Part shown: one piece after another, positions 44,127 through 56,279 of the stretch
Numbering within the stretch: the first letter of the stretch is position 1
Layout: each line of letters begins with the position of its first letter
NCBI GenBank assembly: GCA_033065855.1
Contig: JAVXUO010001305.1
Coordinates: 434,001-498,000, forward strand
DNA from: Escallonia rubra
Lineage: Eukaryota; Streptophyta; Magnoliopsida; Escalloniales; Escalloniaceae
DNA: 64,000 nucleotides
Direction of reading: 5' to 3'
Made by a program: the position numbers and the translations under genes
Notes under the pieces: model-generated
What the model saw: the letters and a program-made list of their open reading frames with translations, nothing else
What the model was told of the DNA's origin: nothing
The model's database searches: none

Positions 44127-45009
44127 GATGTTGGCTTGCCCTGCAGTAAGAGCTTTTTATTATTTTATCCGTCCTTTTCATTTTGGCCTGCACTTATCAA
44201 TTTGTTTTGGGATGTTGGCTTGCCCTACAGTAAATACAACTGTAGCATATGATGCATAGATGTGGGGATGTCTAGTGGAGTTCTAAATTCGAGACTTGAG
44301 GTAAATTACTTTGATACGAAATGTATATGGTTTGAACTAATGTGATCCTCTTAAAGGCGTTTTTGTGGATCTTTTAGAGAATGTGAACGTAAATCAATCA
44401 GTTATCACATTTGGTTAAGGGGTTGCGTGATGTCTCATGCTATTGTACATGTATGCTATTGTCTTTAGTCCATTCATTACTGTTTAGCTGGAATATATAG
44501 AACTGGCAGTGCTGTGATTAAGCTGCCAATAGCCTTCCAATGGCAAATGGTTAGGTAATGCATGTCATATGGGTCCTAATATCAATTTCTACTTTATGAG
44601 TTGGAATCGTATTGGATACTTTATCTATGATATGGTTATTTGTCCATTTGTCTAATTTTACATTTTGCTTGTAGTTTGCGTAGATAGAACTCAATTGTTC
44701 GACAATTGTGTAAATGCCGATGGAAAGTTGAGCAGAGATTTTGCAGTCCGTGACGGTGCTTTGCGAGATTTGGAGTAATCTTCATTCATTGATATCCTAG
44801 CGTTGTTCAGTATATCTTTGGAACAATGTTGTCTTGTCCAAATAGAGGATGGTTTTATGAGTTGTACTTTTTACAAGCGAAATAGCATAATTTTGTGGAT
44901 ATTACAGTTATAAGTTTATGTATTTTGAAATGATTTACCGCTAGTTCATTTGTTGAATACTGAAAGTTGTAACAGAAAATAATTATATAATTTTTTTTTC
45001 AAAAAAAGA
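44127..45009. other. CACTA interior, non-coding
   Basis: Intron-like, T-rich sequence following the AHP exons, probably further host-derived non-coding DNA. The phrase GGATGTTGGCTTGCCCT occurs twice (44126 and 44211), a short direct duplication at the end of the captured part. Confidence 0.45.
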
Positions 45010-45287
45010 TTTATCTTGGGACGCTAAGAAACGTCCTAACAGATCTAAAACAACGCTAAAAAGCGTCCCAATAGGATTTGATGTGGTTCGGTTTATAAGA
45101 CGCTTATTTGCGTCTTGTTAGGCCTCACCTCTGTTGAGGCGCTTGTGAGCGTTGTAATAACTTATTGTGACGGCCTCTAATGAGGCGGCGTTAGGACGCT
45201 GTCCAAAGCGTCTTAACGTCAAAAGCGTCCTTATATCATACTTGTAAGGACGCTAAGAGGCGTCCTTACAGCCCATTTTTGTTGTAC

Positions 45288-46360
45288 ATGATTATATTTT
45301 TGGTCACTACCACGCGTCGTTCAAAGATCTCATGGGATCCCTCATTCAGATAGAAGATGTCATCAACAAGGGAACCATCTCTCGTGAGTCAAAACCACCA
45401 GGAGCATAACAAGCCAGTCCAAGAAGTTCCAATGTATAGCCTAAACCAGCAGCAACCGACAATGTTAACACCATACAAGCACCTCGAGCAGTGACATAGG
45501 AACCCACTGTAGAACCTAGATGGAAGTTCAGCCCTTGAACGCACTGCTTCCCAAGGTTTTTGAACAGTTGCTAAAGGGGGGAATGATTTTCAAGCTACCA
45601 ACAATGATACCCGACGGATATGATGTGAATGCCTTTTGTAATTACCATCACGGAAATGGACACTCATAGAGAGATGCATCACCCTCCGACATGACATACA
45701 AGGGCGAAGTATCCCCTCCTGTTAAATATCTGAAAACAACCATTGCCTACCTATGGGGTTAACTGTATTGATGACAACCAGTCAGTCATAGATCCGACCG
45801 CCTTTATTGTCTCTACCAGCCAGCCAGTTTTGAAGTCACTATCTGCTTATGATTCTCTACCACAATTTTTTGATGTGATCACTTAGGAGGAGTTGATGGA
45901 TGGAGAGACCTCCACAGTTAAAGAAGAATAAGATGAAGAAACAGGGTTTATGTTCCGACCCAATTTTAGTGTGTCCCACTTAACCCAATCAGCCCGAGTG
46001 TACCAGACCAACCCCCCCCCCCCCAAACCAGCCATAACCGACCCATTGTTCTCTCAAGACCCTCTAGATGATGAAGTCTTCTGACAGTTAAAAATGACCC
46101 AAGCCAATATTTTCATATGGGACTATTGTCAGCCTCATACTTCCACCGCCAAGCACTAATCAAACTTCTCAGCAAAGCCTGGATACTGATCCAGACCAAG
46201 CCCAAAGACCTATCCCAAGTGCTAGGGGCTATACAGTACAGAAATGTCCTCACATTTTTTGAGTCTGAACAGCCCAAATTTGGACTAAGCCACAATGATC
46301 CACTCCATATCACTATGCAAGCCATATCACTATGTGAACGCTTGATAAAAGGATTCCTCT
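45288..46360 (+). pseudogene. Tat gag 3' part and gag-protease linker
   Basis: Resumes the gag frame (HDYIFGHYHASFKDLMGSLI, QIEDVINKGTI) directly after the CACTA element. It continues as degenerate Pro/Thr-rich linker sequence with several stops. A piece 46117-46362 is open but its function is not clear. A C-run lies at 46013-46024. Confidence 0.6.
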
Positions 46361-46375
46361 AATCCTTATAGACAA

Positions 46376-46720
46376 TTGAATTGCTCTGAATGTCTGTCCC
46401 TCCGTATTGTTCACGCCCTTGGTATAAACCTATCAGAATTCACCCCTTCCAACCAAGTCGTCCAAGCATACGATAACACTGAAAGGGAGGTAATTGGTAC
46501 AGTGAAGCTCCCAATGACTGGGGGTTCTGCCAGCTTTGATGTTGAGTTTCAGGTGTTGGATATTTTGGCCCTTTTAATCTTCTGTTGAGTCGACCTTGGA
46601 GACATTATGTTGGTGAAATCCCCACTACGTTGCACCAAAAGGTCAAGTTCGTGTTGAATGATGTCATTTTTACCATAATGGCAGATTCACAGTTGCCGCA
46701 GATCGAACACATTGAGAAGG
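46376..46720 (+). pseudogene. Tat aspartic protease relic
   Basis: The frames at 46376-46588 and 46585-46965 give LRIVHALGINLSEFTPSNQV, EVIGTVKLPMTGG, FDVEFQVLDI and, after a frameshift at ~46585, SRPWRHYVGEIPTTLHQKVK: the C-terminal part of a retroviral-type protease (the catalytic DTG region is not seen) with the usual following linker. Pseudogene. Confidence 0.65.
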
Positions 46721-47779
46721 ACAGTGTTCAGGTGCCGTATGATTCTTTGGATATTCTGCTCAGTAGATTAAGGATAGATCACCTGGTTCAGTGTCTCGAG
46801 TATAAGGAAGTTTGTCAAGGTGAAAACTTCATCCCCTTTGCCCCTTACAGTATTACAACAGTGCTCCCCATGTTGAGCAAATTCTTCTACTTTCCAGGAA
46901 AGGGCTTAGGCCGAAACTGTCAAGGGATTCCCAGACTGGATATGGAGAACGTGAAAGCCGACTAGAAAGGAGATGAAGGAAACCATTCGGAAGCTTGCCA
47001 TGCCAAGAAGGATAAGGAAAGTGAAAAGCGCATGAGCACGGCAAAGATCTCTACTATGAATGGACGTTTCATCAAAGAAGGAGAGAGTGGGCTCTTCTAT
47101 GAATTTCCAAAACCAATTTATGGTACTGAAACCGGGAAGCAGATTGAAGGATATGAGATATTCTATGACTATGAGTGGGTTGAGGATGAAGAAATGCTAG
47201 TGCACTCAGGTACGAAGAAGCCTCAGATTGGGTGGATTTAATGGATGGGAAAGCAATTACAGTGTGCTTCACATATATAATTATCTCAGTACTTGTCTGT
47301 GAAGTGGATGACCAGACCGTGGACCCAGCATGCCTAATCACTCCAGCACAGAGCGACGTGCAGAATTGGATGATTGAGTACGGATAGCTGACTATGGGAG
47401 TGGTTACCGAAGGAAGTCCTACTACTAAAGATGCTCCAGAGCCGGAATACTTGGATGCCTATGTCACCTTAGCCAATTTGAATCTATTCACTTATTATGT
47501 GTTTCCAGACTACTTGATTAATAATATAATGCTTGATTTCGATGAGTCCTTGATTGCTGAAGTAGGCTATGATGAATTAATCAATTCGGTTAATGATGAG
47601 TCACACCTAATGGACTTACAAGAGAAAAAATATTTAAAAAAATGGTTAAAAAAAATAAAAATCGAGAATCTAGTCGTGTCATGCCAGTGGTTGAGGAAAC
47701 ATTTAAATTGAGTATAGGCTCCCTCGAAAATATAAAAGAAATCAAAATAGGGGTTAGTCTAGATGAGAAAGAAAAAGAA

Positions 47780-48640
47780 TAAATGACTGTACTCATTAGG
47801 AAATATATCGATGTATTTGCTTGGTCATATAATGACATGCCTGGTATAGACCCATCCATTGTGGAACACCACCTTCCCATCCTACCCAAAGCCAAACCCG
47901 TCAAACAAAAACTTTGCAAGTTGAGACTGGAGTGGTCCCTCAAGGCCAAGGAAGAAGTGATGAAGTTAATCCATATTAGATTCATCTGAGTGATTGAATA
48001 CCCTATCTGGCTTGTCAATATCGTACCCGTCCTAAACCTTCTGGTTAGGTCATAATGTGTGTGGACTATCAGGACTTAAAACAAGCCCCTCTAAAGGATG
48101 ATTTCTCTTTACCCGTCATAAACCTGATCATAGAAAACATGGCCGAACATGAGTGATATCTTTTGTAGATTGTTTCGCGGGCTATAACTAGATAAAGATG
48201 GCTCCTAAGGACCAATAAAATACACCCTTTACCACCCCTGGGATACCTTCTACTCCACAGTGATGCGCTTCGGTCTAAAGAATGTCGGGGCTGCATACTA
48301 GAGAGCCGCTACCACCTTGTTCCATGATATGATCCATAAAGAAGTAGAAGTGGAAGTGTATGTGGATAACATGATCATCAAGTTGAGAAAGAGGGAGGAC
48401 CATTGTACAGTGTTGAGGAAATATTTTGAGAGATTGAAAAAGTACAAAGTGAGGTTGAACTCGCAGAAGTGTATGTTCGGAGTCACAGCCAAAAAGTTGT
48501 TAGGTTTCATGGTGAGTAAACGAGGGATAGAGGTGGATCCAGTCAAAATCAAAGTCATAGTTGAGTGCCCCCATCCAAGACGGGGAAGGAGATTCGAGGA
48601 TTCTTGGGTAGAATCGAGAATATCAGTTGGTTCATATCCC
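47780..48640 (+). pseudogene. Tat reverse transcriptase relic
   Basis: 47783-47989 gives the RT entry region (DVFAWSYNDMPGIDPSIVEH, KAKPVKQKLCKLR). 48317-48646 gives the palm end (EVEVYVDNMIIKLRKREDH, LNSQKCMFGVTAKKLLGFMV). The catalytic YxDD reads YVDN, so its last Asp is Asn. Many frame breaks lie between the two pieces. Confidence 0.75.
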
Positions 48641-48699
48641 AGTTAACCATGATATGTGAGCTTGTGTTTAAATTGTTGAAGAAAGATTCAAGCAAAGAA

Positions 48700-49640
48700 T
48701 AGAAGCCTCTATGCCAGGAAGCCTTCGACAAGATTAAGCAGTACCTTAGCAACCCTTCAGTCCTAAGCCCGCCTATACCCGGTAGCCCCTTTTTACTATA
48801 CCTAACTGCGATCGATACCGTAGTCGAAACCATGTTAGCCCAACATTTGGAGAATTCATTGGTTGAGAGGGCCATATACTATGTGAGTGAGAAGTTGACC
48901 CAGGGAGAGGTGAACTATTTAGTCCTAGAGAAAACATGTGTATCATTGGTTTAAGTAATGCAAAGGTTGATACACTATGTTCTGGCGTACCTCATCAACT
49001 TGTTAGCCAGAATGGACCCGGCCCCATGAAGTACCTGTTTGAGAAGCTTCTCATGTCTAACCACGCAACCAAATGGTTTTTGTTATTGTCTGAGTTTGAT
49101 ATTACCTATTTTACACAAAATCCAGTCAAAGGAAAGGTCGTAGCCGACCTGCTAGTCGATTGCCCGACAAATGATACTAGTCGATGGGAGGCAAAGTTCC
49201 CAGATGAAGGAGTGTGCATTGTTGAAACAGAGATGGGGTAGCAGTTGTACTTTGAGAGAGTTGCGAACAACAAAGGTTTTGGAATAGGTATATTGTTAAT
49301 CTCGCCAGATGGAGTCCGTTCACCCATAGCCATCAAGTTGACTTTCGACGGTACTAACAACACCACTGAATACGAAGCTTGTATCATAGGCTTAGAAATG
49401 GCCCTAAACCTAGGAGTCCAGAATATCACAGTGTATAGAGATTTAGCGTTGATCATATACCAAATCCAGGGTATGTGGAGAATTAGAGATGAAAGTATAC
49501 GAGCATATCATGCCCATTTGGAGAAGGTCGTAGACCAGTTTGAATATGCGGAATTCTATTACCTGCCCCGAGCCAAGAATAACTTCGCCAATGCCCTAGC
49601 CACCCTTGTATCAATAGTAGACATACCCGAAGGATAAGAA
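48700..49640 (+). pseudogene. Tat RNase H and second RNase H relics
   Basis: 48700-49170 covers the connection/RNase H part, ending LLSEFDITYFTQNPVKGKVV. 49245-49637 is a second RNase H domain (GFGIGILLISPDGVRSPIAI, NTTEYEACIIGLEMALNLGV, YLPRAKNNFANALATLVS). Its first catalytic Asp position (usually YFDG) reads YFER. Two RNase H domains in tandem are the hallmark of the Tat lineage. Confidence 0.7.
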
Positions 49641-49839
49641 GTAGAACCATTTATCATATAGAAAAGGGACCGACCAGTCTATTGTTTCATGATAGCGCCC
49701 ATAAAAGAAGACGTGGTAATTAAGCCTTGGTATACCAATATACAAAATCTTATATGGGATGGAAAGTATCATGAGGGGTGTTCCGCAAAAGATCGAGTAA
49801 CTTTAATAAGGTGGGGCAACACGGTTTATCATGTGTGAC

Positions 49840-50780
49840 CGGATGTTGTATAAAAGAAATTATAATGGAGAATACATGTTATGTGTAACCAAGAAAGAGA
49901 ATAGTCAAATCATGGAAGACATACACAAAAGAGAGTGTGGACAACACATGAACGGGCAGATGCTGGCTAAGAAAGTCTTCCGTCAGGGATACTACTGGAG
50001 TACCATGGGACACGACTGCGTCGAGTATGTGAGGAAATGTCACAAATGTCAGGTGTACGCCAACTTGCAACATTTACCTCCTCGAGAGTTATACAACATG
50101 ACCTCCCAATGGCCGTTCTCAGTTTGGGGGATAAATGCAATAGGAAAGATCAGTCACAAGGCCTCTAATGGACACGTGTTCATACTGGTAGCCATAGATT
50201 ACTTTACAAAGTAGGTGGAAGCCGCTTCATACACCTTGCTCAACGCTAGGAAGGTGACTCAGTTTATCCGGACGGACATTATTTATAGATATGGGGTTCC
50301 TAGGAGTTGATCTCAGATAACGGGCTACACTTTGAAGGAGAAGTCACGAACTTAGTCGAGGAATATGGCATCACCCGACACCGCTCGTCATCGTATGGAT
50401 CACAGACCAATGGGGCTGTTGAGGCTGTCAACAATAACATTAAGAGCATGTTGAGGAAAAAAGCAAATTCGTGTAGGAGTTCGCCAAATAAACTTCCCTA
50501 CGCACTCTGGGGCTATAAAACGTCGGTGAGAACGTCAACCGGAGCTACCCTATATTAATTGGTCTATGGCATGGAGGCCATGCTCCCTGATGAATTCAAA
50601 GTAAACTCTCCCAGAGTGCTATTGGAGAATCAGATATCTGAGGAAGACTAGTGAGACACAGATTTGAAGAACTGGCCTTGGCAGACGAAAGAAGGTTGAA
50701 GGCACTCTATCACATTCAAGGTTAACAGAGACGAATCGCCAGATCATTCAACAAACGAGTGAAGGGATGCGAGTTGAAAA
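49840..50780 (+). pseudogene. Tat integrase relic
   Basis: The zinc-binding part (HKRECGQHMNGQMLAKKVF, VRKCHKCQVYAN) is followed by the catalytic core. The usual WGxD reads WGINAIGKI, so the first Asp is Asn; the second Asp (ISDNGLHFEGEV) and the Glu (NGAVEAVNNNIK) remain. Stops at ~50213 and ~50557, plus a frame break near 50306, disable it. The C-terminal LELKM-type tail follows to ~50940. Confidence 0.75.
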
Positions 50781-51149
50781 TGAGCAAATTTTTTAATTGA
50801 ACTATGAATGACCAGCTGATCCTCCTTAAGAACATTTTTCCAGCACACATAAATTGTTGTACCACATACATGGAGGTACGTAGGCAATCCTTAAAGTTAC
50901 CTCGGTTGCAGTCAAATTCTAATAAAATTCACTGGTTAAAGCACTGACTACATTCTTGAGAAAAATATAAAAATGACCGTTAGGACAAAAACCCTGTAAA
51001 GGAAGCCTAGGCAAAAGTAAGGCAAAAGATAAAGAAAAATGAAAAATGCTAGAAAAAAAATGTGCCTGCTAGGACGAAAACCCTACACAGGGCGGCCTAG
51101 GCAAAAGTTAGGATAAGAAAAATTTTAAGCCTTATCAGCAACCTATGGG

Positions 51150-52620
51150 ATATCAGCCAGCATCTGTTTTGTCTTTTTCATGCTCAGACTTTCCTCATCA
51201 TTTATGATTAACTTCCATGTCACCAAATCCTTCTTGTAAGCCAAATTCTGTGACACCGGAATCCCATCCTCCAATTACTCCACTTGAAAAGCTAGTCTTT
51301 GATCCATTTTTTCTTTGTCTTTATTACCATGCCTGTCAAATTGAGCCTCGAGGTAAGCATCCACACCGACCTCCCGATTTCGAGTTACTTTGATAGTCGG
51401 ATTTCTCTTTGGTGGCTTCTCCTTCAACAATGAGGCGGGATGTCGCTGGGGCTCGTCCATGTGCAAAGACCGTATAGGATTCCCTTAAGGATTGAACTTT
51501 TCCTCGAACATTTGGGAACCAATCCAACAACGTTTGATCCAAATGACCCAAACTTCATCTTCAATCTGAAGACGACAGAAATTTTGTATTATGCTTTGGG
51601 AAGACCTGCTAGACGCAGACATCTCTAGGCTCAATCGAATAGCCCATTGGCTTGCTTCAAAGATTGTATTTCAAAAGTGCTCGGGAAGTCTCAACTCAGC
51701 TCCACCCTCAGTTTGTCTTCTAAAGCTAATATTTTTTCATTAATATGAGGCTAAAGCCAACAGACGCATGCGTTAGGCAATAAGGGAGAAACAGGTTCAG
51801 TATTACTGATGAAAGGTTTATATTCAATTGAACTGTGGGTTTAAGGCGGAGACCCCCATCCTCTCAACACAGCCTCAATAAAATAAGAGCAAGTTTAGGG
51901 TTTACCGTGTGAATTCGTGCTAACTCCTTGAGCTCGAAGACCTCAAAATCTTTCTCCGACCACAGGATGGGCTCATACTCAGGATTTTTACCCTTGGGGT
52001 AATGCGGCACCATCCTTTGAGGGCATGGAAGGCCTTCAGCCACATTCCCCTTTCCCTTTTTATCCCAGGCCGCCTTCTCCTGTTGAATTTTCTTCAGCAT
52101 TTCTAAAGTCAAGGAAGGCACCAAATCCTCTTGTACAAACTCCTCAAATGTCCTAGGATTGTTCAGCCACCGTAGCGATGACACTGTGGATACCCGTAAT
52201 CAAAGTTTGTCTCAATCCTCGGTCTAGCTCTTTAGTACGGTACATCTCCTCGGGAGGAGCCGCGGGTATCCTAAAGCCCATATCCTCTAGGTGATGCTGG
52301 GCAAGCACACTGTCACCTAGGTAGAACTCCTCCTACGAGGGTCCCATTAGTAGCATTTGACCCCGTGTATGGCCAAATACCTCAGCATACTCTCTCATCT
52401 TATGCCACCACCTAGACAGGGTTTCTTGAAATGACAAAGATAAATATGAAAAGCAAATCTTAGAAAAAAAAATTGCATGAACTAGAAGGTCGCTTATCGG
52501 ACGATCCCCCAGCCCGTTGAAATTGTCTTGGTGCACAAACTCTGAGACCCCAGGTTGCTCATCCTAAAGTTCCACCGAGTCATCCCTGTTGGAGTCACAA
52601 CAGAACCGCCTCTGCCAAGT
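51150..52620 (-). pseudogene. antisense relic ORFs downstream of Tat integrase
   Basis: Minus-strand frames at 52536-52333 (SFQETLSRWWHKMREYAEVF, GHTRGQMLLMGPS), 52184-51864 (TFEEFVQEDLVPSLTLEMLK, ending near KELARIHTVNPKLALILLRL) and 51551-51275 look like successive parts of one protein broken by stops. They are not recognised as a known enzyme. Tat-lineage elements are known to carry extra ORFs, often antisense, between pol and the 3' LTR, and this position and strand fit. That assignment is inference. Confidence 0.45.
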
Positions 52621-54748
52621 GAGGAGCGCGAGAACCCAAAACCTCAAAAGCCCAAATCTGAGGAAACAAAGCAAGGTATATGTGAGTAAATGTCAAAAAT
52701 AAGCATCGGAATCATTTGAAAGTATTCAAAGAGCTTAGGCATACCTCCCAGACATCACAAAATCCCATGAAGCTAAGTAACTGCCTCTGGGACACGGCAC
52801 CTATTGATCTATACAAGCCAGAGCGGGAGTACCCCAGTCATCCTCGCCAATCTCCCCAATCACCTCAAGAGCCCGAAGGCACCACAGCTGGACCGAGTCT
52901 TCCCCGTTGCTAAATAGGGTTTTCTTTAGAATGTCTAGCAGAAAACTCTGAATGAACTGATCAACCGCTATAGGCTTCATCGCATCCAAGTTCATGTGCT
53001 CGTAGCGATTTTGAAGGCAGTTGCTCCGGCAATTTTACCACTGCTCCGGCAGTTTACGACGGAGGCAGTTGCTGATTAAGGTAATGACACCGATTACTGA
53101 TGATGGTTACGCCAACTGCGGCAGTGCAGCCGCTAGTTGCGATGGGGACTTTGTCGACTGGTGTCTCTGCCAATTACGGTTGTGTCACCTATCGGCGCTG
53201 ATATTGTCTCTAACGGTGGTGCTTATTGCATATTCACGATCTTGAATGGTATATGGCGTCGGAGCTTTACAATGGTGAAGGCGCTGACTTGGTTAACGAC
53301 GGTGATCTTTGGATGTCGCGGCGGAGAAAGGGTTGTATTCTTCTCTCCATCCTCATGTTCTCTCTTTTTTTTTTATTGCTTGGTTGTTGTAGTCACACCG
53401 CTGGAGATGGTGGCGGTAGAATCAGTCCTTTCGTGGTGGCGGTAGGTTGTGACCGGTGGCATGGTGGCATCGCTAAAGTTGTGGTGATGGCTGCGACGGT
53501 TGGGAATTGTACCTGAAGACGCGTACGAGATGCACCTGTGTAGCGACACTGCTACTGCTGCTTCTTTTGACTCTTTAATGGAGATGCAGTGTCGTCGGTG
53601 GCTCTGCCATATGGCTGCCGGTGACACTTTGTCGCGATAGCTCTGATGAAGTCATGAATTCTCTTCTTCTTTTTTTGTGGTGGTTCAGCGGCTTCGTGGC
53701 TTCCAGAGGTTGTTGCCAGCGGATGATTGTGGCGTAAATTTGTAGCAGCGGGGGCTGGTTGGTTGCTTGTTGTGTGCAGGAACACAGGGCCATCTCAGAT
53801 AATTGGTTGTTGGTGTTGTGGTACTGCGTTAGATTGCAGCATTGGAGGCCGATGTGGTGGCGGCTCTGTTGGTTTTGAGGGATTGCCATCGGCGGCTTGT
53901 GGTACGATTGTTGTGCATCTTCTTGGGGCTAGGCTAGCGGTGCCACGGATGGCAGCAATCTAATGTTGCTAAAAATATGCTTTGGAACCCTAGCTTGGAA
54001 CGACGACCAGCAAGATAGAAAACGAGCGACTGCCAGGTGGGATTCCCGATGCAGAACTCTCTGATGCTTAAATCAGAGTGCAACTACACAGTAGAGCTCT
54101 GAAAAAGCAAGAAAGACTGTGTGTGTAATTGTCTGCGTACCTGGGGGGTAGTCCTCTTTATTGAGCTGTAGGTAAGAGAATCCTAGCAGGATTAGGAGCC
54201 TGGAGGCTGGGCCTTGGGCCAGATTTTTTAGGATCCTTGAGGATCATGTCAGGATCCTCAAGGATCCTGTTAGGGTCCTTTCAGAATCATAATTCTCAAT
54301 AAGGTAATTTGACCAAGTTTAACTGGGAATGCCGGGTGTCCTCCAATTAGTGGGAGTTTATATTTAAGTAATATCAAGTACTATGAATTCAAGATGAAAT
54401 AAGCCTTCAACGCTATGATTGACACAGAGAGTCTTTGTATACAAGGAAGATGACAACAATGTTTCTCTCCATATATGCTTCATCCCTTCTGGTTGTAGCC
54501 GTTTGGCCACAGGCAAGGATGAGAATGGTCAATGGACCGTCGAGTCAAAAGTGCAAAAACTACTTCATTGTGATTTACTCCAATAACCAATGTATCCTGT
54601 TTGGAACTTGACTTTACAAAGCAAACAAAAGGAAAACGGTTCATGAATACTTGGTGGAGATAGTTGATTGATCGGTTCATCCCAACATTACAAAATCCGG
54701 TATGACAAAACAACAATGAACAAGGAGAAGCGGAAAGTTAAGAACTCC
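52621..54748. other. low-complexity region with a hairpin, no gene supported
   Basis: 53000-53970 is GGC/GGT-rich on plus with short open frames on both strands, which look compositional. A perfect 16-bp-stem inverted repeat occurs at 54230-54268. No LTR or gene boundary could be fixed. Confidence 0.35.
54230..54268. repeat. perfect 16-bp stem hairpin (GGATCC-rich)
   Basis: AGGATCCTTGAGGATC, a 7-base spacer, then GATCCTCAAGGATCCT. It could fold in DNA or RNA. Its role is unknown. Confidence 0.8.
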
Positions 54749-56214
54749 TCAGTAATTGCCAGCTCCGGTGTCAGTGGAATCACCGGTATCAGGCTCATCG
54801 CACATGGGAGTTGTGTAGTAAAATGGGCCGAGCACGTGTTTGATCAAGTCGCGGTACACCACCGTCGGTCGACTGAGCCTCACTCCCGTCCGGCCACCGC
54901 CAAAGTCGGTGGCGATGTTGCACACAGGGTCCGGCGACTGCACTAGCCTTACGAAACAACCATTGCGTCTCAACTCCTTCCCGTTAATGTACTTGTTGAT
55001 GATCATCTCAAAGCTGCCGGCTTCGTCGGTTTCGTCGCTGCCGTAGTACACAACCCTCCTCCTCTCATCCATGCACGTTACAGATACTTTGCAACCTGCA
55101 TGAATCCCACCATAGCTGTTTGAACAAAAACAGAAGACTCTCCATGTTCCTTTAGAGGATACTTATTTATCATTTTTGGTATGACATCTATATAAAGAAG
55201 ACAAGGATGATCTTCAGTAAAATATTTATGCTGTAATAACTTCAGTGATAAGTGACTTCACTATAAATCTTTTGTCTCTGTCGCAAAAATTCATAATAAC
55301 AATCATTTGTCGCTAAAATATAATTAAAGACCCGTATTTATATTTGTACAGCAGATATCTTAGTCCTCGTAAAAGGTGTGATATTAACCGTACAATCTTC
55401 GGATCTCTTGCTTACTAAAAATGGCAGAGATCAATATCATTATTAAGCCTACAGATAAGTTTTATTATATATTGGGAGATACAACAAATTGTTTTTTTTT
55501 TTTTTTTTTGGGAAAGATATTTTGGCTGCAATCCTGTAGGAATAGCATACGAAATTTTTTTGACTGTTACCTTGATTGTAGGAAGATAATTACAATCTCT
55601 TGCATAGCGACAATCAATTGTCGCTACATGTTTTTAGTGACTTTTATTTAGAGACGCTACAAAGTGTTGTTAAGAATTATCAGTGAAGCAGAAAAGCCAT
55701 AATAAATACTTAGCAACCATTAATTATCGTTATACAAAGGGTTCTAGCTATCTTCCTACAACTAGGATAGCAGCAAAACAAATGCCATAGTACACAACCC
55801 TCCAACATGATAACAATTAATTGTCACTGAACATATTATAATATTTTTTAACGTTACTAACTAAAGGTCATTAAATATATTTACTGATCATCATTTGTTG
55901 TTATATAGAGGGATGCGGGCTCCTTCTACAACCCACCCAGGTTGCATGCAGCCAAAAATTTTCCTTATGTTTAATTTGTTTGGGACATCGATCATCGGAG
56001 GAGTGTATATTGAGAACAATGGAGAAAGTGCAATACCTTTGATAGGCTTGGCACCAGCAACCCATTCATTCCATCCTTGTGAGCAATCCTGGCAAAGCAC
56101 CTTGCCACCAACATGAATGACCCCTGCAGATTCCTCCTTCCAAGCTTCAGCAATACTGATGGCACCCACCATCAATGAAACTGCAACCAGCATCACCATT
56201 GATGTTACCCCCAT
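54749..56214 (-). CDS. Ole e 1-type secreted cysteine-rich protein
   Basis: Two exons, 56214-56037 and 55095-54749, with a 941-bp phase-1 intron (GT at 56036, AG at 55096-55097), encode 174 residues. A signal peptide (residues 1-24, ending SIAEA) precedes the domain: HVGGKVLCQDCSQGWNEW, SVTCMDERRRVVYYGSDETD, INKYINGKEL and a C-terminal SPDPVCNIATDFGGG. Seven Cys lie at 41, 44, 61, 67, 106, 118 and 158. This is the pollen Ole e 1 / extensin-like family of extracellular proteins found in pollen, stigma, root and vascular tissue; biochemical role unclear. The frame is intact across the intron. An in-frame upstream Met at 56271 lies at or before the TATATAAA on minus (~56258-56267), so 56214 was chosen. 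Its intron contains GTCGCTA-type MITE-like repeats. Confidence 0.9.
55290..55900. repeat. GTCGCTAAA-motif MITE-like stretches in the Ole e 1 intron
   Basis: Repeated short motifs (TTGTCGCTAAA, TAGCGACAAT, CAATTGTCGCTAC) occur at ~55300, 55605, 55735, 55825 and 55900 in both orientations. They resemble decayed small transposons. No clean termini. Confidence 0.4.
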
Positions 56215-56279
56215 CTTGGTTCTCTCTCTTCTCTCCGGCCAAGAATATCTGGTGGGCATATATAAATGCATTCCAGATT

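Larger units (their letters stand above)
42463..45287. mobile_element. CACTA element with captured host-gene fragments
   Basis: The left end CACTACAAGAAAATC is the canonical CACTA/En-Spm terminus. The right end (ATTTTTGTTGTA near 45275-45286) is its decayed inverse. Subterminal repeats of AAGCGTCC / GGACGCT occur in both orientations at 42485-42600 and 45010-45270. No transposase is present, so it is non-autonomous (~2.8 kb). The interior holds introns and exons of a histidine phosphotransfer gene and another unidentified gene piece. The element interrupts the Tat gag. The 3-bp target duplication could not be confirmed because the right end is eroded. Confidence 0.8.
42050..50940 (+). mobile_element. 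decayed Tat-lineage Ty3/gypsy retrotransposon body
   Basis: Degenerate pieces appear in the order gag, protease, reverse transcriptase, RNase H, a second (archaeal-type) RNase H and integrase, all on the plus strand. The gag is split by a CACTA element. Two successive RNase H regions before integrase mark the Tat lineage (Ogre/Grande-like). No LTR pair was found in the window. All domains have stops or frameshifts and several catalytic residues are changed. Confidence 0.8.
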
